This document shows positions 48,590 through 55,646 of a stretch of DNA of 64,000 nucleotides, in pieces. How positions within the stretch are numbered: the stretch's first letter is position 1; every line of letters begins with the position of its first letter. The notes under the pieces were generated by a model, which was given only the letters and a program-made list of their open reading frames with translations, ran no database searches and was not told the DNA's origin. The position numbers and the translations under genes were made by a program. Origin of the DNA: Treponema sp. GTDB lineage: Bacteria; Spirochaetota; Spirochaetia; Treponematales; Treponemataceae. The DNA is taken from positions 1 to 64,000 of the forward strand of contig JAILKS010000044.1 in assembly GCA_024693715.1 (NCBI GenBank), in the 5' to 3' direction.

Positions 48590-49519
48590 TTATCCGATAT
48601 ATTCTGAAACGATGCTTTGAACAGGACCAAGATAACTTGGACCAAACAGATTCAAATGATTTAAAAGCTGATATAAATTATAAAGATCACGTCGGTTTTC
48701 ATAGCCTGGCTGAAGAGGATGTACCTCGCGATATGCTTCATAAAACGATGGTGAAAATCCACCGAATAATTCTGTCATTGCAATATCTGCTTCTGCATGA
48801 CCTTTGTAGCAGGCTGGATCTATAAGCATTGCTTTTCCGTCAGGACCGCACATTACGTTTCCGTTCCAAAGATCACCATGTAAAAGGCTTGGTTTTTCTT
48901 GTTCAATTAGAAAATCTTCAAGGTGGTCTAAAAGCTTTGTGTATAATTCTCTGTCATGTGAGGTAAAATATGAATCTGCCGCTTTAAATTGTGGTGTTAA
49001 TCTGTAATCACGGAAAAAAGAAATCCAGCTTTGGCATGGTGTGTTGATTTGCGGGCGTGCTCCAACAAAATTATTCTGAAAAAATCCAAAGGATTTATCT
49101 TGAGTAGGGGCATCGTGCATGGCGGCAAGGTTTCGTCCAAGTTCTTCCCAATAGTCTGCACGTTTTTTTCCGCTTTCAATATATTCTAATAAAAGAAAAC
49201 TGTATCCTGAAGGTTCGCCGTCATCTGTTCCAGTGCAAAGGATTTCTGGTGTACCGATAGTCTTTGTGTTTGCAATTGCTGTAAGACCGGCGGCTTCAGC
49301 TGTAAAAAAGGCTGCATTGTGTTTTGCGTTGGCTTTCATGAAAATGCGTTTACCGTTATTCAACGAAAGAGCATATGCTTTGTTTATATCACCGCCAGAA
49401 ACTCTGTCTGTCTGTGCAATTGCAACCGAAGTTCCAAAAAGAGATACAAGAGCTTCTGCCAGTGAAGTGTAGTTTGGAGGAATTGCAAAGTTCATAAACT
49501 TATGATAAAGCGAAATCAT
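48590..49519 (-). CDS. Fructosamine kinase family protein
   Basis: A 309-aa kinase of the fructosamine/ketosamine-3-kinase family, related to aminoglycoside phosphotransferases. Motifs: GGDINKAYAL, RIFMKANA (ATP-binding Lys), LLHGDLWNGNV (catalytic Asp) and LIDPACYKGHAEADIAM (Mg-binding Asp). Such kinases repair glycated proteins or act on free glycated amines. TATAAT overlaps the first ATG, so translation may instead begin at MNFAIPP (49495); neither has a ribosome-binding site. Nine bp separate its stop from that of the convergent M14 gene. Confidence 0.88.
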   Translation of the reverse strand: MISLYHKFMNFAIPPNYTSLAEALVSLFGTSVAIAQTDRVSGGDINKAYALSLNNGKRIFMKANAKHNAAFFTAEAAGLTAIANTKTIGTPEILCTGTDDGEPSGYSFLLLEYIESGKKRADYWEELGRNLAAMHDAPTQDKSFGFFQNNFVGARPQINTPCQSWISFFRDYRLTPQFKAADSYFTSHDRELYTKLLDHLEDFLIEQEKPSLLHGDLWNGNVMCGPDGKAMLIDPACYKGHAEADIAMTELFGGFSPSFYEAYREVHPLQPGYENRRDLYNLYQLLNHLNLFGPSYLGPVQSIVSEYIG

Positions 49520-49550
49520 TATATTGTCGAGATTTCTGAATTATCATCAA

Positions 49551-50750
49551 TTATAAAGTCATGGTAAGTTTTTCTTTATCTATAAGTTTTGCATCAACTT
49601 CTTTTCCATCTGTAATCAGCTTGTATTCACCCTTAAAGGCTTCAACCTCTGCACAACCGGAAGAATCCGTCGTAACAGTTACATCAGTCCACCATTCTTC
49701 GCGGATAAGTTTTTTGAGCATATGGTAAGATGGCTTAAGAGAATTGTCGCTGCGTATAAAACCACTTGGAGCTTTGAGCCATGCACCGTCGTGGAAATCC
49801 CAGGTTGTAATAGCCTGAACAAGCGGATGAGAGAACAAGATTCTGTACATTTCTTCAATTTCGCGTGCCTGTCTTTCTTCGCCTTCAGGAGTACTTGGCC
49901 ATTCTTCAATCTGCCAGTCATTCAAGTCAACAATATGTGCCGGCATGATGTCTCCGGAAATCAAAGTATTTTCTGTAAAATGAATAGGAAGCCCAAAATG
50001 TTCATAACGTGCCAGAACTTCCTCCAGCTTTTCGCGGCCCCAGTAACCCTGATGCTGATGCGACTGAATACCAATTGCACTGATCGGCACTCCGGCATTC
50101 AAACATCCGTCGATCAAAATCTCATAATTTGTAGAAGTGTTAAAATCATTTATAAGCAGAGTGGCGCCCGGATTGTCCTGATGAGCACGGTCAAAAACTT
50201 CTTTTACTAGCTTTACGCGTCCTTTTTCCTGGCACAGTCGGGTGATTGCATTATCATACTTGTCAAAAATCGGCATGATTACAACCTCGTTGATAACATC
50301 CCACATATCAATCACACCCTTAAAGCCCTTAACCTCACGGTCAATTCGTTCAAGTTGTTTTTGCATGATTGTCTTGTTATCATATTTTAAAAGCCAGTTG
50401 GCACAGGCTGTATGCCAGCACAAAGGATGACCTTTTACAGTAACATTCTTGCTCTTAAGATACTGAGCTGTTTTCATCAGAGTGTCTGTGTTAGGCTTGC
50501 CTTCCTCTGTTTCAAACTGACCCCAGTAAAACGGCAGAGTTCCATAATTGAAAATCTCAAGCCAGCTTTCTGTCATCTGCTTGTGAAAATCATCGCCATC
50601 CTTTACATAAGGAATAAAATCAAAAGCACCGCAGCCAAAAAGAAAATCATGCTTTGTCTGCTGGATTTTTACCTGCTTGTTTGCCAGAGGCTTTCCCTGA
50701 GCATCAACAAACTGAATCTGTTTTTTTACTTTTCTGTGTGAGATATCCAT
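49551..50750 (-). CDS. Cytoplasmic endo-1,4-beta-xylanase, GH10
   Basis: A 399-aa GH10 enzyme. Signature regions: VKGHPLCWHTACANWL (substrate His-Trp), acid/base Glu155 in WDVINEVV, nucleophile Glu260 in PIHFTENTLI, with SAIGIQSHQHQG between them. The N-terminal 45 residues and C-terminal 50 residues are beta-rich additions (QFVDAQGKPLANKQVKIQ is carboxypeptidase-regulatory-like). No signal peptide is present, so it probably cuts imported xylo-oligosaccharides. It is encoded 15 bp after the nitroreductase stop, so the two are cotranscribed. Confidence 0.92.
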   Translation of the reverse strand: MDISHRKVKKQIQFVDAQGKPLANKQVKIQQTKHDFLFGCGAFDFIPYVKDGDDFHKQMTESWLEIFNYGTLPFYWGQFETEEGKPNTDTLMKTAQYLKSKNVTVKGHPLCWHTACANWLLKYDNKTIMQKQLERIDREVKGFKGVIDMWDVINEVVIMPIFDKYDNAITRLCQEKGRVKLVKEVFDRAHQDNPGATLLINDFNTSTNYEILIDGCLNAGVPISAIGIQSHQHQGYWGREKLEEVLARYEHFGLPIHFTENTLISGDIMPAHIVDLNDWQIEEWPSTPEGEERQAREIEEMYRILFSHPLVQAITTWDFHDGAWLKAPSGFIRSDNSLKPSYHMLKKLIREEWWTDVTVTTDSSGCAEVEAFKGEYKLITDGKEVDAKLIDKEKLTMTL

Positions 50751-50765
50751 ACCCGCTCTCTCCCA

Positions 50766-51290
50766 TTAAATATAATAAACGTAGTTTTCTTTACGAGGAG
50801 CAGGCTCTTTAGAAGGTTCAGCTGCATAACCAAGGGCACAGTGACCAATTCCTTCGTACTCTTCTGTGATTCCCAGCTTTTTAAGAATGTCATTTCCAAA
50901 GTCGCTTTCGAATTCTTCTTTTGCGCGGTGAATCCAGATGCTTGCAACACCAAGACTTTCTGCGGCGTTCATAAGATTTCCCATAACGAGCGAGCCATCA
51001 TATACATAAGTAGGAACATCTTTTTTTGCAAGAACAATCAGAATTACAGGGGCGCCGTAAAATGGATCGTAGTCTTCTCCCCAGTTTGCAACTTTTCTGT
51101 TTGCAACCATAATTTCATCGCGCAGTTTTTTGTCTGTTACTGCAATAATAATCGGGCTTTGTTTTCCCATACCGGTGGCAGCATAAGTTCCGGCTTTGAT
51201 GATTGCTTTAAGCTCTTCATCCTTGATCATATCCGGCTTAAAGTTACGGCAGCTGCGTCTTGTTTCTAAAACTTTTAATGTTTCGTTCAT
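50766..51290 (-). CDS. Nitroreductase family FMN oxidoreductase
   Basis: A 174-aa nitroreductase: LETRRSCRNFKPDMIKDEEL is the FMN-contact N-terminal motif, AGTYAATGMGKQSPIIIAVT the second flavin region, and EYEGIGHCALGY the C-terminal strand. It reduces quinones, nitro compounds or related acceptors with NAD(P)H. AGGAGCC precedes the ATG. The xylanase gene follows directly. Confidence 0.92.
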   Translation of the reverse strand: MNETLKVLETRRSCRNFKPDMIKDEELKAIIKAGTYAATGMGKQSPIIIAVTDKKLRDEIMVANRKVANWGEDYDPFYGAPVILIVLAKKDVPTYVYDGSLVMGNLMNAAESLGVASIWIHRAKEEFESDFGNDILKKLGITEEYEGIGHCALGYAAEPSKEPAPRKENYVYYI

Positions 51291-51443
51291 AATGGCTCCT
51301 GTGTTAGCCCTCGTTCGGGCGTTGATTGATATAATAATTTTACTTTATCAGGAGTGATTTGCTTGTATAAAAATGAATGATTATTGTAAGAAAATATCTG
51401 TGAAATTGTTTTTTTACTATTTATTAAATCAGGATCTGATTAT

Positions 51444-51473
51444 TGACTTAATCTGATGTTTTTTGATATTATT
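51444..51473 (+). promoter_or_regulatory. Candidate promoter of rpmE
   Basis: TTGACT (51444-51449), 18 nt, TATTAT (51468-51473). A second TTGACG at 51509 has no matching -10. The region 51291-51443 upstream holds a small GCCC/GGGC hairpin near the nitroreductase start and nothing else recognised. Confidence 0.55.
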
Positions 51474-51479
51474 AGAAAA

Positions 51480-51596
51480 CATTTTTCTTGTGATATTAAT
51501 TTAAACAGTTGACGGTAGCGGAATGATAGAAGTGCTTTTTGTACAAGCTAGGGGCGGCCGGGCGTAATATCGGGCAAGAGCATAGGAGTTATTAAA
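51480..51596 (+). promoter_or_regulatory. Possible structured leader of rpmE
   Basis: About 115 nt separate the promoter from rpmE, long for this genome. The last 70 nt are GC-rich (AGGGGCGGCCGGGCG) against an AT-rich background, with a small GCTT/AAGC hairpin. L31 genes in several phyla carry autoregulatory leaders; no match can be claimed from the sequence alone. Confidence 0.35.
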
Positions 51597-51809
51597 ATGA
51601 AAAAGGGAATTCACCCAGATTACAAACTTACAAAAATTACATGCGTATGTGGTAATGTAATTGAAACACGTTCAACTGTTGAAAATATCAACGTTGAAAT
51701 TTGTTCTGCATGCCATCCTTTCTTTACCGGAAAACAGAAACTTGTTGATACTGCAGGTCGTATTGATCGCTTCAACAAGAGATATGGTATCAAAGCAGAA
51801 AACAAATAA
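51597..51809 (+). CDS. rpmE: Large ribosomal subunit protein bL31 (zinc-binding type)
   Basis: A 70-aa L31: [20 protein letters not shown] opens with the family motif, and the four zinc cysteines lie in CVC and [11 protein letters not shown]. All four Cys are present, so this is the C+ paralogue used when zinc is available. TAGGAG stands 8 nt before the ATG. A terminator follows. Confidence 0.96.
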   Translation: MKKGIHPDYKLTKITCVCGNVIETRSTVENINVEICSACHPFFTGKQKLVDTAGRIDRFNKRYGIKAENK

Positions 51810-51833
51810 GTTTAAGCTTTATACCCTCAAAGC

Positions 51834-51860
51834 CGCTTCTTTTATGAGGCGGTTTTTTTA
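51834..51860 (+). terminator. Terminator of rpmE
   Basis: Stem CCGCTTC/GAGGCGG (one T-G pair), loop TTTTAT, seven T residues. It lies 8 bp from the convergent methyltransferase stop. Confidence 0.85.
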
Positions 51861-51867
51861 TTTAACT

Positions 51868-53016
51868 TTATCTGCTTAAATTAAATTCCCAAACACTATG
51901 TGGCTTTTTGCCTTCAAAATCATTTGGAATTGTCTGAGCCGTAATTTCTTTGTATGTAAACTCAAAACCTGCAGCAGTCTTTGCAGGGATTTTTGTTATG
52001 TCAAATTTAATGCGTTCAGAGTTTGTAGAAAAATAAAGCTTTCCACCCGGGTTTAAAATATTAAGGCAGTCTTTTACAAGCTGGCTCCAGTCACGGTTTA
52101 CGTCGAATACATCAAAAGTTTTTTTACTGTTAGAAAATGTCGGCGGATCTAAGATGATTAAATCATATAATTCATCACTTTTAATTTTCTCTGATTTTAC
52201 GCCCACAGCCTTTTCCTGTAAAAAACGAATGCAGTCTGCTCTTGTAAAAGCATATTTATTTTTATCTGTAAAGCCGTTTAACTTCATATTGTCTTTTGCC
52301 CAGTCAAGATATGTGTTTGAAAGATCAACTGATTCAACATAGCGTGCATTTCCCTGTGCTGCATAAACACTAAAGCTTGCAGTATAGCAGAAAAGATTTA
52401 AAACCCGTTTTTTAGAACAAGTATCTCGCACAGTTGAACGAAGAGGTCGGTGATCAAAAAATAATCCTGTATCAAGATAGGAAGATAAGTCCAGGCGGAA
52501 AAGTGAGCCGCATTCAGCTGTAAGTCCCGTTATTTTTTCATCATCATAAATCTCTTCTCCTGAATCATTTTTCTGATATTGATTTCCTTCTTTATGTGTC
52601 TGATGTTTTCTGTATTTTTTTATGATGTGATTTTTTTCTATCTGTAAAACACTGGCTGCAGCTTTTGACATTTCTTCGAGCCAGAGTTCTTCTTCCTCAT
52701 CAGATTTTTCGTACGGGCGTTCATAAAGATATAAAACAGCATAAATTCTCTCCTTAATTTCTTTTTCTACAGTCGGATCGTTTTCGGAAAGCCTTGTATT
52801 CTGTGCATGTAAAAATCTTGCTGCTTCTATCGGAGTGTCCACAGCTTCGGGTAAAAATTCGTATAAATCAAGGGAGACAGGAATTTCTGGGATATCGCGG
52901 TTATAAAGGCGGTAACACATAATCCTGTTTTTTCTTGCCCATTTGCGTAATTCTTTATATTTTTTCTTAAGCCTGTTACTGAATAATTCTGCCTGATAAG
53001 TTGTTTTATTTTCCAT
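51868..53016 (-). CDS. 23S rRNA methyltransferase, RlmK/RlmI-like
   Basis: About 382 aa. It resembles the C-terminal RlmK half of RlmKL (m7G2069 of 23S rRNA): NRIMCYRLYNRDIPEIPVSL at the N-terminus, FFDHRPLRSTVRD, SAM-binding VLNLFCYTASFSVYAA, catalytic-region LIILDPPTFSNSKK, and DFEGKKPHSVWEFN at the end. The exact guanine target cannot be decided from sequence. The track start is TTG; the ATG one codon later (53016) is more likely. Confidence 0.85.
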   Translation of the reverse strand: MENKTTYQAELFSNRLKKKYKELRKWARKNRIMCYRLYNRDIPEIPVSLDLYEFLPEAVDTPIEAARFLHAQNTRLSENDPTVEKEIKERIYAVLYLYERPYEKSDEEEELWLEEMSKAAASVLQIEKNHIIKKYRKHQTHKEGNQYQKNDSGEEIYDDEKITGLTAECGSLFRLDLSSYLDTGLFFDHRPLRSTVRDTCSKKRVLNLFCYTASFSVYAAQGNARYVESVDLSNTYLDWAKDNMKLNGFTDKNKYAFTRADCIRFLQEKAVGVKSEKIKSDELYDLIILDPPTFSNSKKTFDVFDVNRDWSQLVKDCLNILNPGGKLYFSTNSERIKFDITKIPAKTAAGFEFTYKEITAQTIPNDFEGKKPHSVWEFNLSR

Positions 53017-53074
53017 CAAGGTAAGTATAAAGAAAAATAAGAAAAATATAAATATTCTCTTATTGTTTACTTAT

Positions 53075-53104
53075 TTGACATGCCCTGGATGTATGATTTA
53101 AAAT
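53075..53104 (+). promoter_or_regulatory. Promoter of the SUMF1 lipoprotein leader
   Basis: TTGACA (53075-53080), 18 nt, TAAAAT (53099-53104). It would give a leader of about 280 nt before the lipoprotein start at 53389. Confidence 0.6.
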
Positions 53105-53127
53105 TCAATTAGAGAGAGAGGAAATAA

Positions 53128-53250
53128 TTGTTATTTAAAAATACTTTTTATTGTTCTTCTAAAAATCCAGATAACTGTATTTTTTTTCTCATTCGGAAGT
53201 TGATACTTCCTCATAATTTTTTTAAGGGAGATAAACAAAAGACAGTCTGA
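53128..53250 (+). CDS. Possible 40-codon leader ORF
   Basis: A TTG at 53128, 6 nt after AGAGG, opens a 40-codon frame that ends TGA at 53248-53250, inside the first large hairpin of the leader. The peptide is not recognisable. It may be a chance ORF or the 5' stub of a gene deleted between the 44-bp repeats. Confidence 0.25.
   Translation: MLFKNTFYCSSKNPDNCIFFLIRKLILPHNFFKGDKQKTV
53191..53234 (+). repeat. 44-bp direct repeat, copy 1
   Basis: ATTCGGAAGTTGATACTTCC and onward to AAGGGAGATAA, repeated at 53344-53387 with one mismatch. It contains the hairpin GGAAGT/ACTTCC followed by a T run and a ribosome-binding site, but no start codon follows this copy. Confidence 0.9.
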
Positions 53251-53271
53251 AATTGCGCCTGTCTTTTGTTT
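53233..53271 (+). terminator. Terminator-like hairpin in the leader
   Basis: Perfect 13-bp stem AAACAAAAGACAG/CTGTCTTTTGTTT with a 13-nt loop; the T-rich 3' arm serves as the U tract. Confidence 0.65.
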
Positions 53272-53272
53272 T

Positions 53273-53332
53273 CAAGTTTCTAAAAAGAAACTTGTGTATA
53301 AAATGCTGTTTCTCATAATATTGCGAAACAGC
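53273..53332 (+). promoter_or_regulatory. Two further leader hairpins
   Basis: CAAGTTTC/GAAACTTG (53273-53294, loop TAAAAA) and GCTGTTTC/GAAACAGC (53305-53332). Both stems are perfect. With the hairpins in the 44-bp repeats they make five consecutive stem-loops. Confidence 0.55.
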
Positions 53333-53343
53333 AGAAAAAAATA

Positions 53344-53387
53344 ATTCGGAAGTTGATACTTCCTCATAATTTTTTTAAGGGGGATAA
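53344..53387 (+). repeat. 44-bp direct repeat, copy 2 (supplies the ribosome-binding site)
   Basis: Same as 53191-53234 with GGGGG for GGGAG; the AAGGGGG serves the ATG at 53389. The GGAAGT/ACTTCC hairpin lies just upstream of it. Confidence 0.9.
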
Positions 53388-53388
53388 G

Positions 53389-54498
53389 ATGAAAAAAATT
53401 ATTATCTGTTTATTTGCAGCAGTTTTATCTGTAAGTATGATTGGATGTAAGGGAGAAGTGGAGAGTGGAACAGATGGTTATAAAGCCGGTGATGTTGCAT
53501 TGGAAAAAATTAAAATTGGAGATGTTGTGTATGAATATACTTCAGAGGTTTATGTTACCGGAAAAGATGGTGCAATAATCGAAGGTAAAGAAAATAGCGA
53601 AAACTATGCAGGTGTATTTGTTGCAGGCCGCAAAGTAAAACTCAGCCCATATATTATGAGTAAATATGAAGTTACACAGGAGTTTTATACTGCAGTTATG
53701 ACAGGACAGAAGGTAAATATAAATGGAGAAGAAATAATTCTTTCTGAAAGTCCATTTTGTTGTAGGGGTGATAAAGATGGTTATAAGTTAATGCTAACTG
53801 GAGAAGAACAAAAATATCGTGCTGCAGAAAATATGACCTGGTTTGATGCTGTATATTTCTGTAATGTCCTTAGTGAAAAGACTGATCTAACAAAGGCATA
53901 TAATATTACTGTTACAGCTGTTGATACCTGGGGATGTATTACGGATGCAGTAGTAACACTTGTTTCGGGTGCAAATGGCTATCGTCTTCCAACCGAAGCA
54001 GAATGGGAATTCGCAGCAAGAGGTGGTAATCCAACAAAGCCTGAATGGGATTATATTTTTAGTGGAGCAATAAAAACTGATGGAACAAATTATATAAGGA
54101 AAATAAATGTAGATTTGGATTCAGTAGGATGGTATTGGTATAACTTATTAAGCGGGGAAACCTCAGAAAATGGTGCAGTGTCTCATACAGAGGGTTATGG
54201 CACTCATCATGTTGGGAAAAAATCTGCTAACTTGCTTGGTATATTTGATATGAGCGGTAATGTATGTGAATGGTGTTATGATGTGTTTGATGGAATAGTC
54301 AAAAAAAATGATAGTGCATATATTGAAAATGGTATTGTAATTAATCCTTTGGGTGCTACTTCTAATTCTGTGCGTGTTATTCGAGGCGGAAGTTGGGCTG
54401 ATGATGCTAATAATTGCTCTGTTTGTTATCGTTACCGTGAAACACAAAAAGATTGGTATAGCTATCTGGGTTTCCGTGTTGTTCGCAATGCAAAATAA
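53389..54498 (+). CDS. SUMF1/C-type-lectin-fold lipoprotein
   Basis: About 369 aa from MKKIIICLFAAVLSVSMIGC, a lipoprotein signal peptide with lipobox MIGC. The formylglycine-generating-enzyme-like fold is marked by MSKYEVTQEFYTAVM, MTWFDAVYFCNVLSEKT, GYRLPTEAEWEFAARGG, GIFDMSGNVCEWCYD and a C-terminal RVIRGGSWADDANNCSVCYR then LGFRVVRNAK. The two cysteines needed for formylglycine formation are not at the canonical spacing (CxxC here), so a binding role is likelier. The C-terminal block resembles variable regions of DGR-diversified lectins (Treponema denticola TvpA), but no reverse transcriptase is in the window. The track start is 12 codons too early. Confidence 0.85.
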   Translation: MKKIIICLFAAVLSVSMIGCKGEVESGTDGYKAGDVALEKIKIGDVVYEYTSEVYVTGKDGAIIEGKENSENYAGVFVAGRKVKLSPYIMSKYEVTQEFYTAVMTGQKVNINGEEIILSESPFCCRGDKDGYKLMLTGEEQKYRAAENMTWFDAVYFCNVLSEKTDLTKAYNITVTAVDTWGCITDAVVTLVSGANGYRLPTEAEWEFAARGGNPTKPEWDYIFSGAIKTDGTNYIRKINVDLDSVGWYWYNLLSGETSENGAVSHTEGYGTHHVGKKSANLLGIFDMSGNVCEWCYDVFDGIVKKNDSAYIENGIVINPLGATSNSVRVIRGGSWADDANNCSVCYRYRETQKDWYSYLGFRVVRNAK

Positions 54499-54535
54499 TA
54501 TTAAAAAAGTTTTTAATCAGCATTAATTAAATTCT

Positions 54536-54567
54536 AAAAGTCCGTGCAAATTAAAGTACGGACTTTT
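54536..54567 (+). terminator. Terminator of the first SUMF1 lipoprotein gene
   Basis: Stem AAAAGTCCGT/ACGGACTTTT with a 12-nt loop and a T run. Confidence 0.88.
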
Positions 54568-54573
54568 TATATT

Positions 54574-54615
54574 CTAGCCATTTTATTTGACAACTAGCCA
54601 TTTTAAATATATTAT
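54574..54615 (+). promoter_or_regulatory. Promoter-operator of the toxin-antitoxin operon
   Basis: TTGACA (54587-54592), 17 nt, TATTAT (54610-54615). The 12-bp direct repeat CTAGCCATTTTA occurs at 54574-54585 and 54594-54605, 20 bp apart (about two helical turns), flanking and overlapping the -35. It is a good candidate operator for autoregulation by the Phd-type antitoxin. Confidence 0.7.
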
Positions 54616-54654
54616 ACAATAATAGATTTAAGTGTTTAATAACAGGAGGTAAGT

Positions 54655-54951
54655 ATGTGCAGAAAAACTATATATGATGCAAGAAATAATTTTTCGGCGC
54701 TTATAAAGGTTGCAGAAAGTGGTGAGCCTGTTGAATTAACACGTCATGATAAGCCTGTTGCAGTTATAATCAACTGGGAAGAATACGAGAAAAAATGTAT
54801 TTCAGGAAAATCTTTTATAGATAAGCTCATGGAATTACGAACTGAATATGCCGATGCCTTTAAAGATCCAAACTGGGAAGGTTTTAATCCTCATGATGAT
54901 GGATATCCTGATGATGAATATGAAAGAAAAATGAAAAAACTTTGGGGATAA
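54655..54951 (+). CDS. Phd/YefM-family antitoxin
   Basis: A 98-aa antitoxin. Residues 1-50 match the Phd/YefM DNA-binding fold (YDARNNFSALIKVAESGEPV, ELTRHDKPVAVIINWEEYEK). The acidic C-terminal half (FKDPNWEGFNPHDDGYPDDE) would wrap and inhibit the toxin. AGGAGG precedes the ATG, and the operator repeats lie upstream. The PIN toxin gene starts 2 bp after its stop. Confidence 0.9.
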   Translation: MCRKTIYDARNNFSALIKVAESGEPVELTRHDKPVAVIINWEEYEKKCISGKSFIDKLMELRTEYADAFKDPNWEGFNPHDDGYPDDEYERKMKKLWG

Positions 54952-54953
54952 GA

Positions 54954-55379
54954 ATGAGACCTGTATATTTATTAGATACCAATGTAATTTCTGAATTCGG
55001 AAAATCTATTCCAAATCTTTCTGTTCTTAGAAAAATAAAAGAAAAAGAAGAATTATGTGCAATCTGTTCAACTGTATGGCAGGAATCAGTATATGGTCTT
55101 AAAATAATGCCCGAAGGCCGGAGAAAAGAAGTTATTACAACAATTATTGACTATATCAGGGAAACATTTGATATAATACCATATGATTCGTTTGCTTCGC
55201 AGATTTGTGGAGAAATCAGGGCAAAATGTAAAGAAGCTGGAAAACCTGCTCCCTTTTATGATTTTCAGATTGCCGCTACTGCAATTGCAAATAATATGAT
55301 TTTAATCACTCATAATAAAGAAGATTATGAGCCTTTGTTACAAAATTCCATGCTTTGTATTGAAGACTGGTGGGAGTAA
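54954..55379 (+). CDS. PIN-domain toxin (VapC/FitB type)
   Basis: A 141-aa PIN ribonuclease. Acidic site: Asp in YLLDTNVISEF, Glu in WQESVYGL, Asp in FYDFQIAATA; the fourth position reads THNKEDYEP, as in FitB-like proteins. It is expected to cut RNA when free of antitoxin. The start MRPVYLL at 54954 is preferred because GGGGATAAGA lies just upstream; the track start would overlap the antitoxin gene. Confidence 0.9.
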   Translation: MRPVYLLDTNVISEFGKSIPNLSVLRKIKEKEELCAICSTVWQESVYGLKIMPEGRRKEVITTIIDYIRETFDIIPYDSFASQICGEIRAKCKEAGKPAPFYDFQIAATAIANNMILITHNKEDYEPLLQNSMLCIEDWWE

Positions 55380-55382
55380 AAA

Positions 55383-55580
55383 ATGACAGCAACAGAAAAA
55401 TATTTAATGATGAATAATGAGTTCTGCCGCCTGCGTGATGCGATTTTTAATCCTGATGTAGACGAAGCCGAAGAAAATCCACGCATCCAGAAAAGTGTGG
55501 AAGCTGCCCTCGGTGTTTTATGCCAGTATCTTGATTATTACAAGGAACTGAACGGCTGTAAAACACGTGAAAAAAAATAA
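55383..55580 (+). CDS. Small protein of the toxin-antitoxin operon, unknown function
   Basis: A 65-aa protein starting 3 bp after the toxin stop with GGGAG as ribosome-binding site inside the toxin end. Mostly helical by composition (TATEKYLMMNNEFCRLRDAI, SVEAALGVLCQYLDYYKELN), acidic in the middle, no signal peptide. No family recognised. The tight spacing makes a role linked to the toxin-antitoxin pair possible. Confidence 0.7.
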   Translation: MTATEKYLMMNNEFCRLRDAIFNPDVDEAEENPRIQKSVEAALGVLCQYLDYYKELNGCKTREKK

Positions 55581-55598
55581 TTTCACAAAAAATTATTA

Positions 55599-55607
55599 TG
55601 GTATAAT
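55599..55607 (+). promoter_or_regulatory. Extended -10 promoter of the second SUMF1 lipoprotein gene
   Basis: TGGTATAAT is a TGn-TATAAT extended -10, 39 nt before the ATG; TTTCAC upstream is a poor -35. Confidence 0.55.
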
Positions 55608-55646
55608 TAAATAAATTAATCAGATTTTTTATGGAGATTAAATAAG

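Noticed and set aside
53389-54498. Active formylglycine-generating enzyme
   Set aside because: The cysteine pair has CxxC spacing, not the pair position known from catalytic FGE, and the protein is a lipoprotein.
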